This document shows positions 22,300-34,129 of a stretch of 64,000 nucleotides of DNA, one piece after another. Both the position numbers and the translations under genes were made by a program. The notes beneath the pieces were generated by a model that was not told the origin of the DNA, did not search any database, and was given only the letters and a program-made list of their open reading frames with translations. Source of the stretch: Branchiostoma floridae (lineage: Eukaryota > Chordata > Leptocardii > Amphioxiformes > Branchiostomatidae); contig NC_049996.1 of assembly GCF_000003815.2 (NCBI RefSeq), positions 758,789 through 822,788 on the forward strand, written 5' to 3'. Every line of letters begins with the position of its first letter. Positions within the stretch are counted from its first letter, which is position 1.

Positions 22300-25150
22300 T
22301 GTTGCAATTTTGCATAGCGCGAAGATGGGTCGCTCTGATTTAACGTAATCTTTATATCCCGGGTTAAATGTCAAGCCTGCATAATACGCCGCGGCCGCTG
22401 CGTTCCATAATTTAGTGCAAAGTGCGATTGGGACCTCCCATGCAGACCCCTACAAATGACAATGAAAGAGTTGGGATAGGGCATTTATATATTATGTTAT
22501 CCTCTGATTTTTTTGGTAACATTTTGATTCAAACATTAAAGTTAAAACTGACCCTCCCTGCTATTTGTTGTCATTTCTGAAAGAGTTCACATTGTTTAAA
22601 CTAACTTTTAAGTTTAAGGTTGTGACTAATATTTTATTGCAGATATTGTGGAGAACGCAGTACTTTTTCCTATTGAAGAAAGCACTCGTGATGTTGTCTT
22701 ATTGTTTCATTCTGTATGGCAATGGGTATATTTTCAAACTTAAATGCAATCAAACTGTTTTCCCTGAAATCCTCTTCCGCAGTCACACTTTTTAAAGCTG
22801 GTTCCAAAATGAGAGTTGTCATTTTTGTGAAAATGTACTTCTGAAATTAAATTAAAAATTGGTAAGAGATAAACAAATATATTGTTCCAGCATAAAATGA
22901 AAAATTAGATCACTAACTAACAGTACATGAGGATCACAAATTTACAAATGTTACTAAGCTGTAGTTTCAATGCTGGTGAAGAGATGCATGGAAAACCAAG
23001 TTGAACTTTTCTTGTGATTGTTTAATATCCATTTTGACCATACAATACTAAGACTTGGCATACATAACAAATTGAATAGAAAGCCGTAAGGTTGCTATGG
23101 ACTGAAATGAGATGGCCCTTTAAAATTCCAGAATATACATTAATCTATACTATTGCAGTGATTCATAATAATGACAGATACAAAACTCTCAGTCCAAATG
23201 TCCTTTTTATTTAGTTTTAAAACAACATAAATTCCAGAGATACTGAATACAATGCCTCATAATTGAAAAATGTTACTGAAAAAAGTCTTTAGTAGTAGTA
23301 CTAAATCTGCTTTTTTTTTGCTATATGTTTTATCTTCAATGTATTTACAATTATGAATTTGAAAAAAAAAAAGTCAAGCCAAGAAAGAACACATTGTCTC
23401 TCTCTATACATATATAAATAAAGCATACCAGTAATAATTTTGCCTTAAAGTAAACTACCTGCATTTTAAATACTGGTATTTTACAAGCATTAGAAGTACA
23501 TTGTATGAAAGAAAACATAATAAAATTCACAACTTCAACACCTTTTTTATGCGGCGGACATGGAAAAATGAAAATGATGTCAATGAGGCAAACAAACAAA
23601 TTTTAAAGTTGTTTATACAATCAGCTCCCATTCAGTATTTTATCCCACAATACTTTCTAAATAGAAGATGAAATATATTGTAAGTTTTAAGTAATTTACC
23701 CAGAACATACATAGCAATTTAGAGTACCGCAGAGATGCGAAATAAAAACAATTAACAAGTGACCGTGGGTAACACACTTTGTGACGTAATTATAGTATTC
23801 AGTTGTGTTCTTTTGAGTGGTGTGTGACATTGTGTTTATTATTCATCAACAACTATACTGTTACATTCCTCTGAAAAACAACCATTGACCGGTGGCATCA
23901 GATGTTGCCGTAAATTTACCATAGGTATGTAATAATTTATGATGATACTCAAAGTAGAACAAAATTTGTCAGGAATACCAGAAACAGTTGGTCCAAGATG
24001 TCGTTACACCACAAACATCTGTTCAATCACATCTGTAATTTCCGCCGCGTCAGTTTTAACTGATGATGTTAACGTTGGCAGTCCCTAACATCGAATACGA
24101 TGAACAAAAAGAACGAAATGAAACCCAAATGATCCAAATTACAGAGAATATAGCGGCAATTAGGGAAGTATTACGACCGTACGACATGCAAAAGAAACAT
24201 GCTGGGACCAGCACCACGATATATATCCCTTTCCCGGCATATTTTCCTTTCCCGTCGTATTCCCGGATAAAAATCTCCCCTCACCACCCCCAAAAAACTT
24301 TCGGCAAGGCCCCAGAGACGTCGGTGAAGAAGGCTCTGACAATACGATGTGCACAAAACACGCAAATCACGCAACAGAGAGGCAAATGGATGAAGAAGAA
24401 ACCTTTGTCTCTGGTAGTCGAATATGCCTGAAACGTAAATGAAACACAATGATTATCATGATTATGATACAAAGATACAAAAGATCAAGATACCAAAGAT
24501 CAAGCCATTGTACATTAGGTTCTTTTTTTGCCTGCATTTTTTACACAAAGTGGATTTCAGGGAAAATACTTAAAAGCTTGTTGGAAATATGTCCCATTGC
24601 TGTACAGAAAATGGAAAAGACAATGTTGTGCTTTCTTTCTGTAGAGTGAAATGTACTACAGGTAAGCTGTGTGTGATGTTGGGAAGAGAGGAATTGTGTC
24701 TAAGAAATCGGCCAAACGAAAATCTGTCTTTTTGTCAAGCTTTATATACTCTAAAGCTTCTACTTAAAACAGAAAGCCAAGTCATAATTCACAGTCAGAC
24801 AACGTAGATTAGGTAATATAGTTAAAACATACTGTAGATAGACAGCTGCGGTGTTAGTTTAATTTGTTCTTTGAGGCAAGTGTAACCACGTTGATTTAGA
24901 AAGTTACAAACCATTGCAGTTTAAAGTTGAATGATTTGCATTGATTATTTCCAAGGCAATTATAACAAGAAGTTAAGGTAGATAGTTAAGGTAGATAGAC
25001 AAACCATTGCAGAATGATGCAAACTAAACGTAGTTGTAGAATAGAACAATGCAAATCTAGGGAAAGAAGTTTTGAGTGAATAATCTGAGAAAATTACAGG
25101 TTTAAGTTTGTTTGGCTGGCCGATTTCTTTCAAGTCATGTTGATATCAGA
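22300..25150. other. non-coding interval
   Basis: AT-rich sequence with no convincing exon. A transposon-end-like stretch at about 24215-24300 (tttcccggcatattttcctt) matches, in reverse, the sequence at the right end of the window (63940-64000). The 122-residue ORF over it has no recognisable domain. Confidence 0.55.
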
Positions 25151-25350
25151 TTTGTTATCACTGTTTAATATGTAGCTGTCACAATACCAACCTCCTGTTG
25201 CAAGATTTAGGGCTTGTCTTGTGTTGATCAAGTAGAGTTTGACAGTGATGTTTTACACTGACAGACTTTATTTGATGAGCTTGAGACTAGGCCTGGATTT
25301 TAGAGCAGGAGGTTTGAATTGGTACAAGTAACGTAAACAGTGATAACAAA
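25151..25350. mobile_element. MITE with 17-bp perfect terminal inverted repeats
   Basis: Left end tttgttatcactgttta (25151-25167) and right end taaacagtgataacaaa (25334-25350) are exact reverse complements. The similarity continues imperfectly inward to cctcctg / caggagg. It is 200 bp and non-coding. Confidence 0.8.
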
Positions 25351-26249
25351 GTTTGAAGAGAGTTTTCATCACTGCATGGCAAACACAATTCCTCTCTTTC
25401 TGTATGTTCTATTTCTACTTCCTGGGCTTAGCCTGGAGGAGGAACTTCTGTCCCAGGGTTCTAACTTACACATGCCTCAACTCTGCATAGTAGACCTGTT
25501 GACAAACAGCTCTACTACGCTAAAGGAGAGGGGCTATGTGGATTTTTTTACCCTGGCCCAGAGGTTTTCTTCTTCAGGCTTCGACGCTAGGTTTGGTTGC
25601 TTGTTGTCAGTATTCCTGGGAGATAGTGCGCATAATATACACGTTCTCAAAATAGTAAGGGGGTGGTTGGTTTGTGTGTATATTGTTTTGTTTTCTATCT
25701 ATTTATTTATTAAGTATATATAAGCTAAGTTAATTGTTTCTTTTATTTACTAATTTTTTTTTGTATTTTTAATTCTAAGTTATTTACCTGATCAGTCATT
25801 GCCAAGGTATGCTGGTGTTTCGAAGCACCGGGTCTTCAGCTTAGTAGCAAAGACCTCCCCTGGGGAGCACACTGTATGCATTGCTGACAGGAAAGTGAAA
25901 ATACTAAGTGTTTGGACAACTAGCTTTGATGCATAAGTGCTTTAAGTGTGATGTACTGCGTAAAATTTGGCTAAGTGTATGGAGAGAGTAGTCTTCTGTG
26001 TCAAAAGTGTTTGGAGGAGTGGTTCTGATGTAGGGAATCAAGTGAAAAGGTGTAGTGTAGAGTGATGTGTGTTGAAAAACGAGTGTAGCTAAGTGTGTGT
26101 AATGTACCGTTATGTGACTCAGTCTGGGTGTAATGTGGTGTTGTCTTGAGTTAACAAACAAACCATACTCACAACTCTCATCTTCTTTCACAGCTGTTCA
26201 ACTTGATAAAAGTCACCTTCTTCCAGTCTCCGGGACTCAAGCCTTGAAA

Positions 26250-26441
26250 ACATCATCATCCAGGCGTGCTGGTTGCACGGATGGCCATGACTCTCTTCCT
26301 CCATCGTTCCCTATCCTCCATAGCCTTCGGCAGTTCTTCAGCCGAGCAGCCAGAATCATCACAGATTTGTTGTACATGTTTTGCGTGGTCTACCTCTGCT
26401 TGCATGACCATGCCTGGGAGTCCTTGAAAACAGAGAAGCAA
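26250..26441 (-). mobile_element. LINE 3' end fragment
   Basis: On the minus strand a short frame ends EDRERWRKRVMAIRATSTPG and stop, followed by an ATG-triplet tail (ggatgatgatg). Charged ...RERWR... ends with a simple-repeat tail are usual for the 3' ends of non-LTR retrotransposons. A second copy of the last part is at 48241-48310 in the same orientation. The family is not identified. Confidence 0.5.
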
Positions 26442-26819
26442 AAATTTAAGTTATTGCATTGACAGCAGCAAATTCTACAATATCATCCTGGATTCAAACA
26501 AGTTGGTCTGTACCAAATGCCACCAGGCATCATAATCAGTCCAAAACTACATGTTTGCCAGAAAGATGTATCTATCACGATGTTTGGAGCATTCAAGTTA
26601 AAGTAATAGTTCATTTTGTAAGACAAAAACCAGTCATATCTCACTCAAGATGTCGCCGAGCAATCAACAAATTTTATCAATAAAAATATAATCATTTATT
26701 GATGATTTCTGTCTTTTGTTAACCACTATAACATAAAGGGTAACGTGAATACAATTTAGGTGCTCTAAACACAGCTGAGAAAGGAGTAATACGTAATTAC
26801 GTGGTAAAGCTTTGCTCAC

Positions 26820-28059
26820 CTGTATAAAATGGTTTTCTGGGCCCTCATCTGGTCTGGTTTGGACAAGTCACCGGTCATCACAGGTTTCTCCCCATCAGGA
26901 CATCAGTGCTGATGACCCTCGCAGCACACCTAACAATATCAAAGGATGATTAATGTGATGCAAAATATATCTCCAAGCAACATGTAACAATGATAAAATT
27001 GCATAGTTGAATGTTTGCTTGAAGGGATATACAAAGTATACTGTCTATGACTAGCCAAAATGTTTTACTGTTCTCTTAGTCTAATATAATTGACACAAGT
27101 GAAAACTTCTTGACACATATGTAAAACATTGTCTCACCTGTAAAAACTTTTCTCTTCAATCTTTCTCTTCCAGTCCGCAGGTGTGCTGATCCTCAGCACT
27201 CACCTAACAATCATGAAAGGATCATCAGTGTGATGTAATATGAATATCTTAGAGCAACACTGAATGGCAATACATAAAATTGAACAATTGAACAATCCCC
27301 TTTGCTTAAATAGATATACAAAGAGTTAGGCTACAATTGTTTTACTCGCGAGTGTGAACTGTGATATGTCTTCGAGTTTTCAACCACATAAAACAAGAAA
27401 GTATCAGCAGGGTTTGGAATGCTTTTATATGTTAAAATTGTTAATTGTAGAGATTTTGTGTGCAAGTGTACTCTAGGCTAATTACAGTATCCATTGAAGT
27501 GCACCAACACTCACATTATGAACATGTAAAGTGTGACAGACCCGAGAAAAATAAATCTTAATAATTGTCTCACCTGCGGATGCTGTTGTCTTGCTCTTGG
27601 GTCTTCAAATCCCCTGGTCTGGTCTGGTCCAATCCAGTCTTGTCAGGTTCAGACAGGAGTCCTCACTACTGCAGCAGTCAGCAGACACCTAACTATACAG
27701 ACATTAATAAATAAATCATTAGTCACTTTTCTCAAAGAAAACCAACAAGCTGGAAGATAAATGCAAAATACTGATTTTTCTCACCTGATATTCCTCTTGG
27801 GTCTTCAAATCATCTGGTCCAATCCAGTCTTGTCTGGTTCAGACAGGAGTCCTCACTACTGCAGCAGTCAGCAGACACCTAACTAAAGCATACAGACATT
27901 ACAAGTTACACATTTGTCACAAATAACACCATTAAGTACTGCAGGATTCACATATTTCTTACCTGGTACTTCTGTACTAATCACCTGGTGTCATCACAAG
28001 TGTCATCTCATCAAGACTGAAACACCTGCACAGCTGGCTGACCCTCAGGACATAGGTAA
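26820..28059 (-). ncRNA. candidate spliced long non-coding RNA with duplicated exons
   Basis: Minus-strand exon candidates, 5' to 3': 28059-27963, 27878-27785, 27688-27574, 27203-27138, 26929-26820. Each has a good donor (cag|gtgag or cag|gtaag). The last four share the unusual acceptor ending ttag|GTG. Exons 27878-27785 and 27688-27574 are near-copies; the other two share shorter phrases (ctgaggatcagcac, gagggtcatcagcac). All five contain stops in every frame, so coding is unlikely. Transcription is inferred from the splice sites only. The 3' end is unknown. Confidence 0.45.
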
Positions 28060-28730
28060 CTGCATTATATGCAAAGAGAAATAAGTTACAAGTTGCTACC
28101 AACGCCAATCCTGTCGTACATTGTACACATCTGGACAATCCTTTTTATGCACTCCTACCTGATTTGGGGGCAAACACAGATTTCACTGGGCTACAGTAAG
28201 TTGGCAGTGGCACTACATTCTAAATTGACTATCATACAAAATGTAATGCAATAAAATGACAACTCAGAAATCATGAAAAGATTTGCTTTTTATCAACAAA
28301 ATTTGTTTAGCGTTCTGTCAAATTGCTCGGCCACAGTGCCCCACCAATGTACCAAAGCTTAAATATGGGATTATTGCCAGAGATCAATTTGGAAGTAAAT
28401 CTTCAACTCAAAGGAAGTGGCAAATAAAGTTGCTAAGCCTATAAGTTGACAAACAAGCCCAGAAACACAGTGCAAAATTTATCTTTAAGATCGACTTTGT
28501 TAATAATTTTGTCTGATGGTCTGCAATTTCATCTGGCTGTTTATCTGGAGGGTAGTCAAAGGGTTTGCTGCTTTTAATGCAACTGTAACATCAATGTCAA
28601 CTTGCTAATACATTTAGCTTTTGGAATTATTTCAGAAAATGTTATCTGCAGAACTAGAACACTATCATATGAGGTTGAGCCTCCTTTTAACTTCATAAAA
28701 CAAAATATTTGAACTTGACCTATATCTATA

Positions 28731-28937
28731 GCCTCTACCAGGCTTTGTGGATCGGTGGTCTAATTGTAGAAATTTGACAAATAGAGTCAATAGTACGCTA
28801 GGGGAGTCGGTCAGCCAGACAAAACATGAGGTGATGATAATTTTTTTTGGCTGGCCGACTCCCCTAGCATACTAATTTTGACTCTATTTGCCCAATTTCT
28901 ACAATTAGACCACCGATCCACGAAGCCTGGTAGAGGC
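28731..28937. mobile_element. MITE, 207 bp, TA target duplication
   Basis: The left arm from 28731 (gcctctaccaggctttgtgg) and right arm to 28937 (ccacgaagcctggtagaggc) are nearly perfect inverted repeats of about 85 bp. TA flanks both ends (ctata|gcctc and gaggc|tacta), consistent with a Tc1/mariner-type non-autonomous element. Confidence 0.88.
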
Positions 28938-29878
28938 TACTAGATGTAGAGAGAGAAATCGACTCTGAAGCTTCTTTTGTTTTTGAAAATCATATTAAGA
29001 AACCTAAGTCAACTTTAGAGCCGCTTTACAATGTTATGAGGTTAGTTGATTAAAACCAAAAATGGATATCATAATGGATAAATCCAAAAGTGGATATCAT
29101 ATCACTCAAGATTTGTCAACATATCGAATTGCTGTCTTTGAAGCTGCAATTACTAGAACAAGTATACAGTCATAGACTTCATAACATTACATGCATCTTT
29201 CAATAGAGTAAAATCAACTTTGAAGATACAAATTATTCGAACTGGAATTGATAAATAGGCAAGTGCAGTCCAAATATTTGCCCATTGCAGCTTTTCAGAA
29301 GCCTACTAAAGTTTGCCCAACTTTTTTGCGGGAACATTGAAATGATTCTAATTAGTAGATCAATTCCATAGCCAAGCCCAACTGGGAAAATGTAGAAATG
29401 CGAAATGGCAACATAGAAATACAAACATTCAACGGAGAAGCAGCTTATTGGTTGGGCCATTAATTGCCGTGCTATCATTGGTTGGTTTACTAATTGTGAT
29501 TGACAGTCAAGATCGGTTCACGTGCTGCACATTCCAACAGGTGGTCGCCCAACAATGCTTACCATGCCAAAACGAATCATGTTTCTAACTGTATTTCCTA
29601 CCGACATTAACCCCTATAGATAGCTGTTCTCAATAACACATAGCATGAAATAAATTCATTCAAGAGGTTCATTTACAATTTAACGTTATAAAATAAAGAG
29701 ATAAAATTCAAAAATTTGATTTGCACATAATAATGGTAAAGTACACAGAAGAAGAAAATGACTTCACGCTTAAGATGTACGTAGCACTAGTAGACAAGCG
29801 ATCCACAGAACAGCAGTTTGCACGAAAGATAATGGGTCTTGTTTGAAATGTATTCAACGGAAAAATTTATAATCTTAC

Positions 29879-29936
29879 CTGTAAAATTTTGAGGACGAGT
29901 CTTTCCCGCCGTCCTTCCCGCCATGACAGTCGCCAT
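29879..29936 (-). CDS. possible first exon on the minus strand (short ORF)
   Basis: ATG at 29936 in the context cgaaaATGGCGAC (YY1-like aaaatggcg) is followed by MATVMAGRTAGKTRPQNFT and a good donor, ttacag|gtaaga. If spliced to the exon at 28059 in phase 1, the frame ends after about 27 further residues. It may therefore be a short ORF in the first exon of the non-coding transcript, or belong to an unrelated gene. Confidence 0.3.
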
Positions 29937-30103
29937 TTTCGTTTCTTGTCCAAAATCCAAGACGTCAGAAAGCGCTCATTTTCTCCCTCAAACATCCAAA
30001 GAACCGCATAAATCCACCGTGAAAACATTCCGAAGGTTTGCTGTACACTCTAAATGAAGTATTGTGCTAACCAGAAGACGAAAATTTACCCTAAAAGTTG
30101 GAG

Positions 30104-30127
30104 CAAGGAGGTTCTTTAACCTCCTTG
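30104..30127. repeat. 24-bp hairpin, second copy at 20671-20694
   Basis: caaggaggtt, four-base loop, aacctccttg. An identical stem with a different loop is at 20671-20694, suggesting a short dispersed palindromic repeat. Confidence 0.7.
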
Positions 30128-30129
30128 GT

Positions 30130-31760
30130 TGTAGAAAATATCCCACACAACAGCATGCCGCCATGGGGGTTAGCTATTGCGTAACACAGCTGAAGCACCT
30201 GGTGGAACGGACAGTACCATATGTAATTTCTTTATAGGGGTGCCAAATGGTATTTATATTGTTTATTCACCACCACTAATTCATCAAGAGGAATAAAGAG
30301 CATCCCTCAAAAATGGCCATTGTGATACTAACTAGTCGTTAGTGTTTCGGACATGCATAGTGTTTGCAACAGCAAAAGTGCAAATCTTGATCCAAATCGA
30401 CTAACTTGACTAATGTCTCTAGGTCTTATAATGTCGTTGATTAGTTATAACGTTAAACTGGCCAAACAGTTCAATGAAAAATGAGATTCAAAGCTCTCTC
30501 TGTCTCTCACTTTCTGTCTGTCACCAACTTGAGCGGCCTGTCTTTTGTCATTAGCGCTAGGCCTGGCGCTATACGCTTAAAACAAGAATAGATGTGAAAT
30601 TTTGCGTGATAACATAATGTAGTGTGGCCCCCATCGAAAGTGGTAAGAATGCTATTAGCAATAATCAATATTTGCATCGGGCTATTGGGGTCATTGTTAA
30701 CTGATGTTACCTGAAATTGTGCATAGTTCAAATTTAACTTAACGACAAAAACACAACCGACGCGCCTTCAGGAACGTGTCACATGACGGTCTCGCACCAC
30801 CAGTGCTACAAGAATGGAGGCGGTGTCTAACTGGGAACAGGTGAAATATAGCGTTAACGTGCTAGATGAGCCGTCAAGTTGCCTTGACTCCACAATCAAA
30901 CAAACACATTGAAGATAACTAGCCTCCACACCCGTTTTAGCCTCACTTGTGTGTTGTGTTGGAAAGACCGGCCATATAACGCCAATGTCTGGGCAAGCAC
31001 AGGTTAGTCAGGTTTGAATTCAAAAACCAATCCTTTAATTTGAGAAATAACTGTACGGATGGGAGAATTTCATCCTTACGTAAAACAAATTTTGTTCTCT
31101 CTTTTCTTCATAGTTACATAAAAAGAAAGCTCGTCACTACCGTTAAACGCAAGGTACCAAAGGCTTTGGAGGTTTCCCACGACACAGGTATGTAACATGA
31201 AATGACATCATGGAATCGTCAGAAATCTTCCTTCCTTTTTAGTTTGATCGATATTTTGATCTTGATAATTAACAAAGCCGTTGGAATAGCTGTAAGCCTT
31301 GTATTTGTCGATGGACTACGCCATGCAAAGGAACCGCACTCACAATGAATACTTTCCTAAAGGCCCCTTTGACACAAGCGGAATCAGCCGGAATGCCGAT
31401 CAGAATGACTATTCTTCGTATACTTCTGGGTATTCGTAGTGTTTTCTAGAAATTCTCACTGCGTTCCTGATATTTCTGCCCATTCTTGGGGCCGTCCCAA
31501 ATGTTTTTGTCATGTTGACTTTGTAACCCTGGTGAGCTAAACAAGTCCACCTACACCGTGCAGCCAATTAGCGAGCCATTATTATCCTTTATTGCATGCG
31601 CTTGTCAACGACCACCGATCGCAAACAACAGTATTTCAGTAGAAGGTGTATGAAACGTGTTAAGATAGATCTTTTATATGCCTGACATTGGCTTAAAACA
31701 TTGTTTTGACGTTCTAGTTCAAGTGAACATAGATCTGATCTTGCTCTCTTTTAAACCCAG
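30130..31760 (+). other. interval with possible upstream exons of the first LRAT-octad gene
   Basis: There is an ATG at 30814 followed by MEAVSNWEQ and a donor (aacag|gtgaaa) at 30840, a donor at 31002, and an exon-like piece 31114-31187 (cttcatag|tta ... cacag|gtatgt). The pieces do not join into one long frame. They may be untranslated exons or belong to another gene. Nothing else is recognised. Confidence 0.3.
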
Positions 31761-31851
31761 TTATCTGCAGCAAGACGCAACTGTCTTGCGAATCTTCTAA
31801 ACCTTACGTTTGGCGCTGACGCGGACCTGTCTTTATCACTTTTTCGTCAAG
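31761..31851 (+). promoter_or_regulatory. 5' UTR exon of LRAT-octad gene 1
   Basis: Acceptor aacccag and donor caag|gtacgt. It is homologous to 36360-36453 and 37369-37450 (shared ttatctgcagcaag, cag...caag|gtacgta). It joins the coding exon at 32449. The frame in phase with the coding sequence is open but has no ATG, so translation still starts at 32463. Confidence 0.5.
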
Positions 31852-32462
31852 GTACGTACAACAAGACAACTGTTCACTAGTACACTACATCATTCTAGGG
31901 GCGCTAAGGTTAAGGTGACAATGAATGTTTTCTTCCACTTATTTGATGATTTATTTTGAGAATGACATTGAATAAAGGCGTTGTCAATTGCCACATTCCT
32001 TTTATGCGTTTCCCAGTCTTCCTTCCAGCAACATAATATCCATATCTTTAGGGGTTTTCTCACGTGCACATGACGATGTACGATCAGAACAGGACTGTAC
32101 TCTATAGATGCACTTGTAATCTATAGATGCATTCATTGCCTCCATTGATAATCTTCTTTACCCGAATAAAAGTTAAAGAATGAGTCTTATCGTAGCAAAG
32201 AAGGCTACTATAGCATTTCCTCATAATTTATGTACTAGATGAGGCACTGATTTAACGTTAAATGATTGATATCTAATAATATTCAACTTTACTTATCTTC
32301 CCGTAATGCCACAAGTATGAAATATTTAATTCTCATCATATACCGCTACAAATTTTTTCTTCTTCTCATTTACCGTGTTCAGTGTCTGGTTATCAAAATT
32401 CGCAAATTAATTACACCGGTATCTAACACTTCGAATGTATCACTTCAGTGCCAAAGAAGACC

Positions 32463-33767
32463 ATGCCGTCATTCAAGGCAATCAAGATACACAAGGTACA
32501 AGATGTACACAAGGGAGACCAGCTTGTGGTTGATAGAGGAGTCTACAAGCATCATATGATCGTGTCTGAAGACCCCACAGATCTAACAAAAGTATCTGTG
32601 ATTCAGTATACCAACGATGTTCTGCCTAGTGCAATGGGTATAATATCAGGCAGTGGTAGGTCGGGAGTTCCTATTGCAGTAGTTCGTAGGGACGTGGAGG
32701 ATATTTCTTCAGAAGTCAGAAAGCGTAGAGTTTATCGCATAGATTATGACATATGCTTCTCCCCTGATACAACAGTGTGGAGTGCTGAAAGTAAACTTGG
32801 TAAAGGTGAATATTCTCCCTTCACAAACAACTGTGAGCATTTTGCCACCTGGTGTAAAACAGATAGACACGAGAGCGCGCAGGTCAATGCATTGATTGAA
32901 CGACTGAAGAAAGAATCTTTGACGGAAGGGGCTAAGCAGGGAACAACGAAGATTGTGAGTGATCCTACAAAAGAAGGAGCAAAGACAACAATGAATAAAG
33001 GCGTTGAATCTGTGGCTATGGAGGTAGTAAAGGAGCTAACTAAAGCTGCAGTGAAAAAATCAGGACCTGACATGTTAAAGGAATTGGCTAGTAATCCAAT
33101 CCTTTTGCGTCAAGCAATAAACGAAGCAACGGAGTCAATCATGAAACGTGCAACTAACAAATTAGTTTTCGACCCGAACGTTTATCTTATGGTTGAAACG
33201 TTTGTGAGCAATTTAGGGAAGGAAAACATGAAACAATTTGCACAGGAGGGGGCCAAAACTGTCATAAAGGACACAGCAAAGACAGCATTAAACGAAGGTG
33301 CCAAGTCTTTAGTCGATCAAGGAGCAAAGCAGGTAGCAAGGGAGGGGGGCAAAACTGCCATGAAAGAAACATCTAAAACAGCAGTGAAAGAAAGTGCCAG
33401 GTCTGTAGCTAGAGAAGGTTCAAGACAGGTAGCAAAGTCAGGGGGAAAATCTCTTTGCAAGAAAATAATTGACAGTCAGGGGAAAATTGGCATTGTAATA
33501 ACAGGAGCAGTAGAAGTCTATGACTTATACAACCGTACTTGTGAATCTAAGGAGAAACTTGACAATGGAGAGATTTCCCAAGGTAAGTTTGAGAAACAGG
33601 TAGTCACTCATGTCGTTAAGGGTGTCGCTTCCGGTGCCGCCACACTTGTTGGTGGTACTCTGGGACAGACCTTAATCCCCATACCGGTGTTAGGTGGTAT
33701 GATTGGAGGGATGGCTGGAAAGGCAGCTGTAATGGTTAGGTGGGTTGGTACTGGGAGAATTGACTAA
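32463..33767 (+). CDS. LRAT/NC-domain protein with octapeptide repeats and glycine-rich C-terminus (gene 1, 434 aa)
   Basis: The coding exon starts at 32449 after acceptor cacttcag; the first ATG is 32463. Residues about 10-135 resemble an LRAT/NC (NlpC/P60-like) domain: VHKGDQLVVDRGVYKHHMIV with His31, then VIQYTND, and the nucleophile motif NNCEHFATWC with Cys124. LRAT and PLAAT relatives use these residues for acyl transfer or phospholipid cleavage; here the usual second His of VIHY is Gln48. Residues 258-329 are nine octads (TVIKDTAK, TALNEGAK, QVAREGGK and so on). The end has KIGIVITGAVEVYDLYNRT and a Gly-rich hydrophobic stretch (LIPIPVLGGMIGGMAGKAA) that could insert in a membrane. No signal peptide is seen. 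An acyltransferase, thiol hydrolase or membrane-active effector is possible; the function is unknown. A paralogue lies 4.1 kb downstream. Confidence 0.88.
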   Translation: MPSFKAIKIHKVQDVHKGDQLVVDRGVYKHHMIVSEDPTDLTKVSVIQYTNDVLPSAMGIISGSGRSGVPIAVVRRDVEDISSEVRKRRVYRIDYDICFSPDTTVWSAESKLGKGEYSPFTNNCEHFATWCKTDRHESAQVNALIERLKKESLTEGAKQGTTKIVSDPTKEGAKTTMNKGVESVAMEVVKELTKAAVKKSGPDMLKELASNPILLRQAINEATESIMKRATNKLVFDPNVYLMVETFVSNLGKENMKQFAQEGAKTVIKDTAKTALNEGAKSLVDQGAKQVAREGGKTAMKETSKTAVKESARSVAREGSRQVAKSGGKSLCKKIIDSQGKIGIVITGAVEVYDLYNRTCESKEKLDNGEISQGKFEKQVVTHVVKGVASGAATLVGGTLGQTLIPIPVLGGMIGGMAGKAAVMVRWVGTGRID

Positions 33768-33771
33768 CTAA

Positions 33772-33856
33772 AATAAAATGGACGTCAGTAACGTGCGTTA
33801 AGAACAACTGAGCAACATGCTTCGGAAGAAACTAAGGTATTGATAAGTTCAATAAA
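33772..33856 (+). terminator. poly(A) signals of LRAT-octad gene 1
   Basis: AATAAA at 33772-33777, five bases after the stop codon, and again at 33851-33856. The second leaves a more usual 3' UTR. Confidence 0.45.
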
Positions 33857-34129
33857 GGAGGTTTTCTTGTGGTCATGTCTTTGCTGTGCTTATGTCCACT
33901 TAACCACGCAGCTATCTGTTATAATAGATTACATACTGGCATACCCATACTACTATTTTCAATATGAATAAAAGCTAATATGAGTATCTTAACTTTCTTA
34001 ACGGCGTGACATTGTTTAGGTAAATGGAGTTAAGAATGTTGAAAATATAACTATCACATCAAATTTGCACAGGAAAGGTAAAAACATTTTTCATATATCT
34101 CAATATCAGTACATCTGTCGATTTTTTAT

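Noticed and set aside
24063-24431. 122-residue plus-strand ORF
   Set aside because: No domain; it overlaps a repeat-end sequence shared with 63940-64000; no splice or promoter support.
32448-32462. Upstream GTG as the start of LRAT-octad gene 1
   Set aside because: The exon begins at 32449 after a splice acceptor. The first ATG, at 32463, aligns with the fixed start of gene 2.
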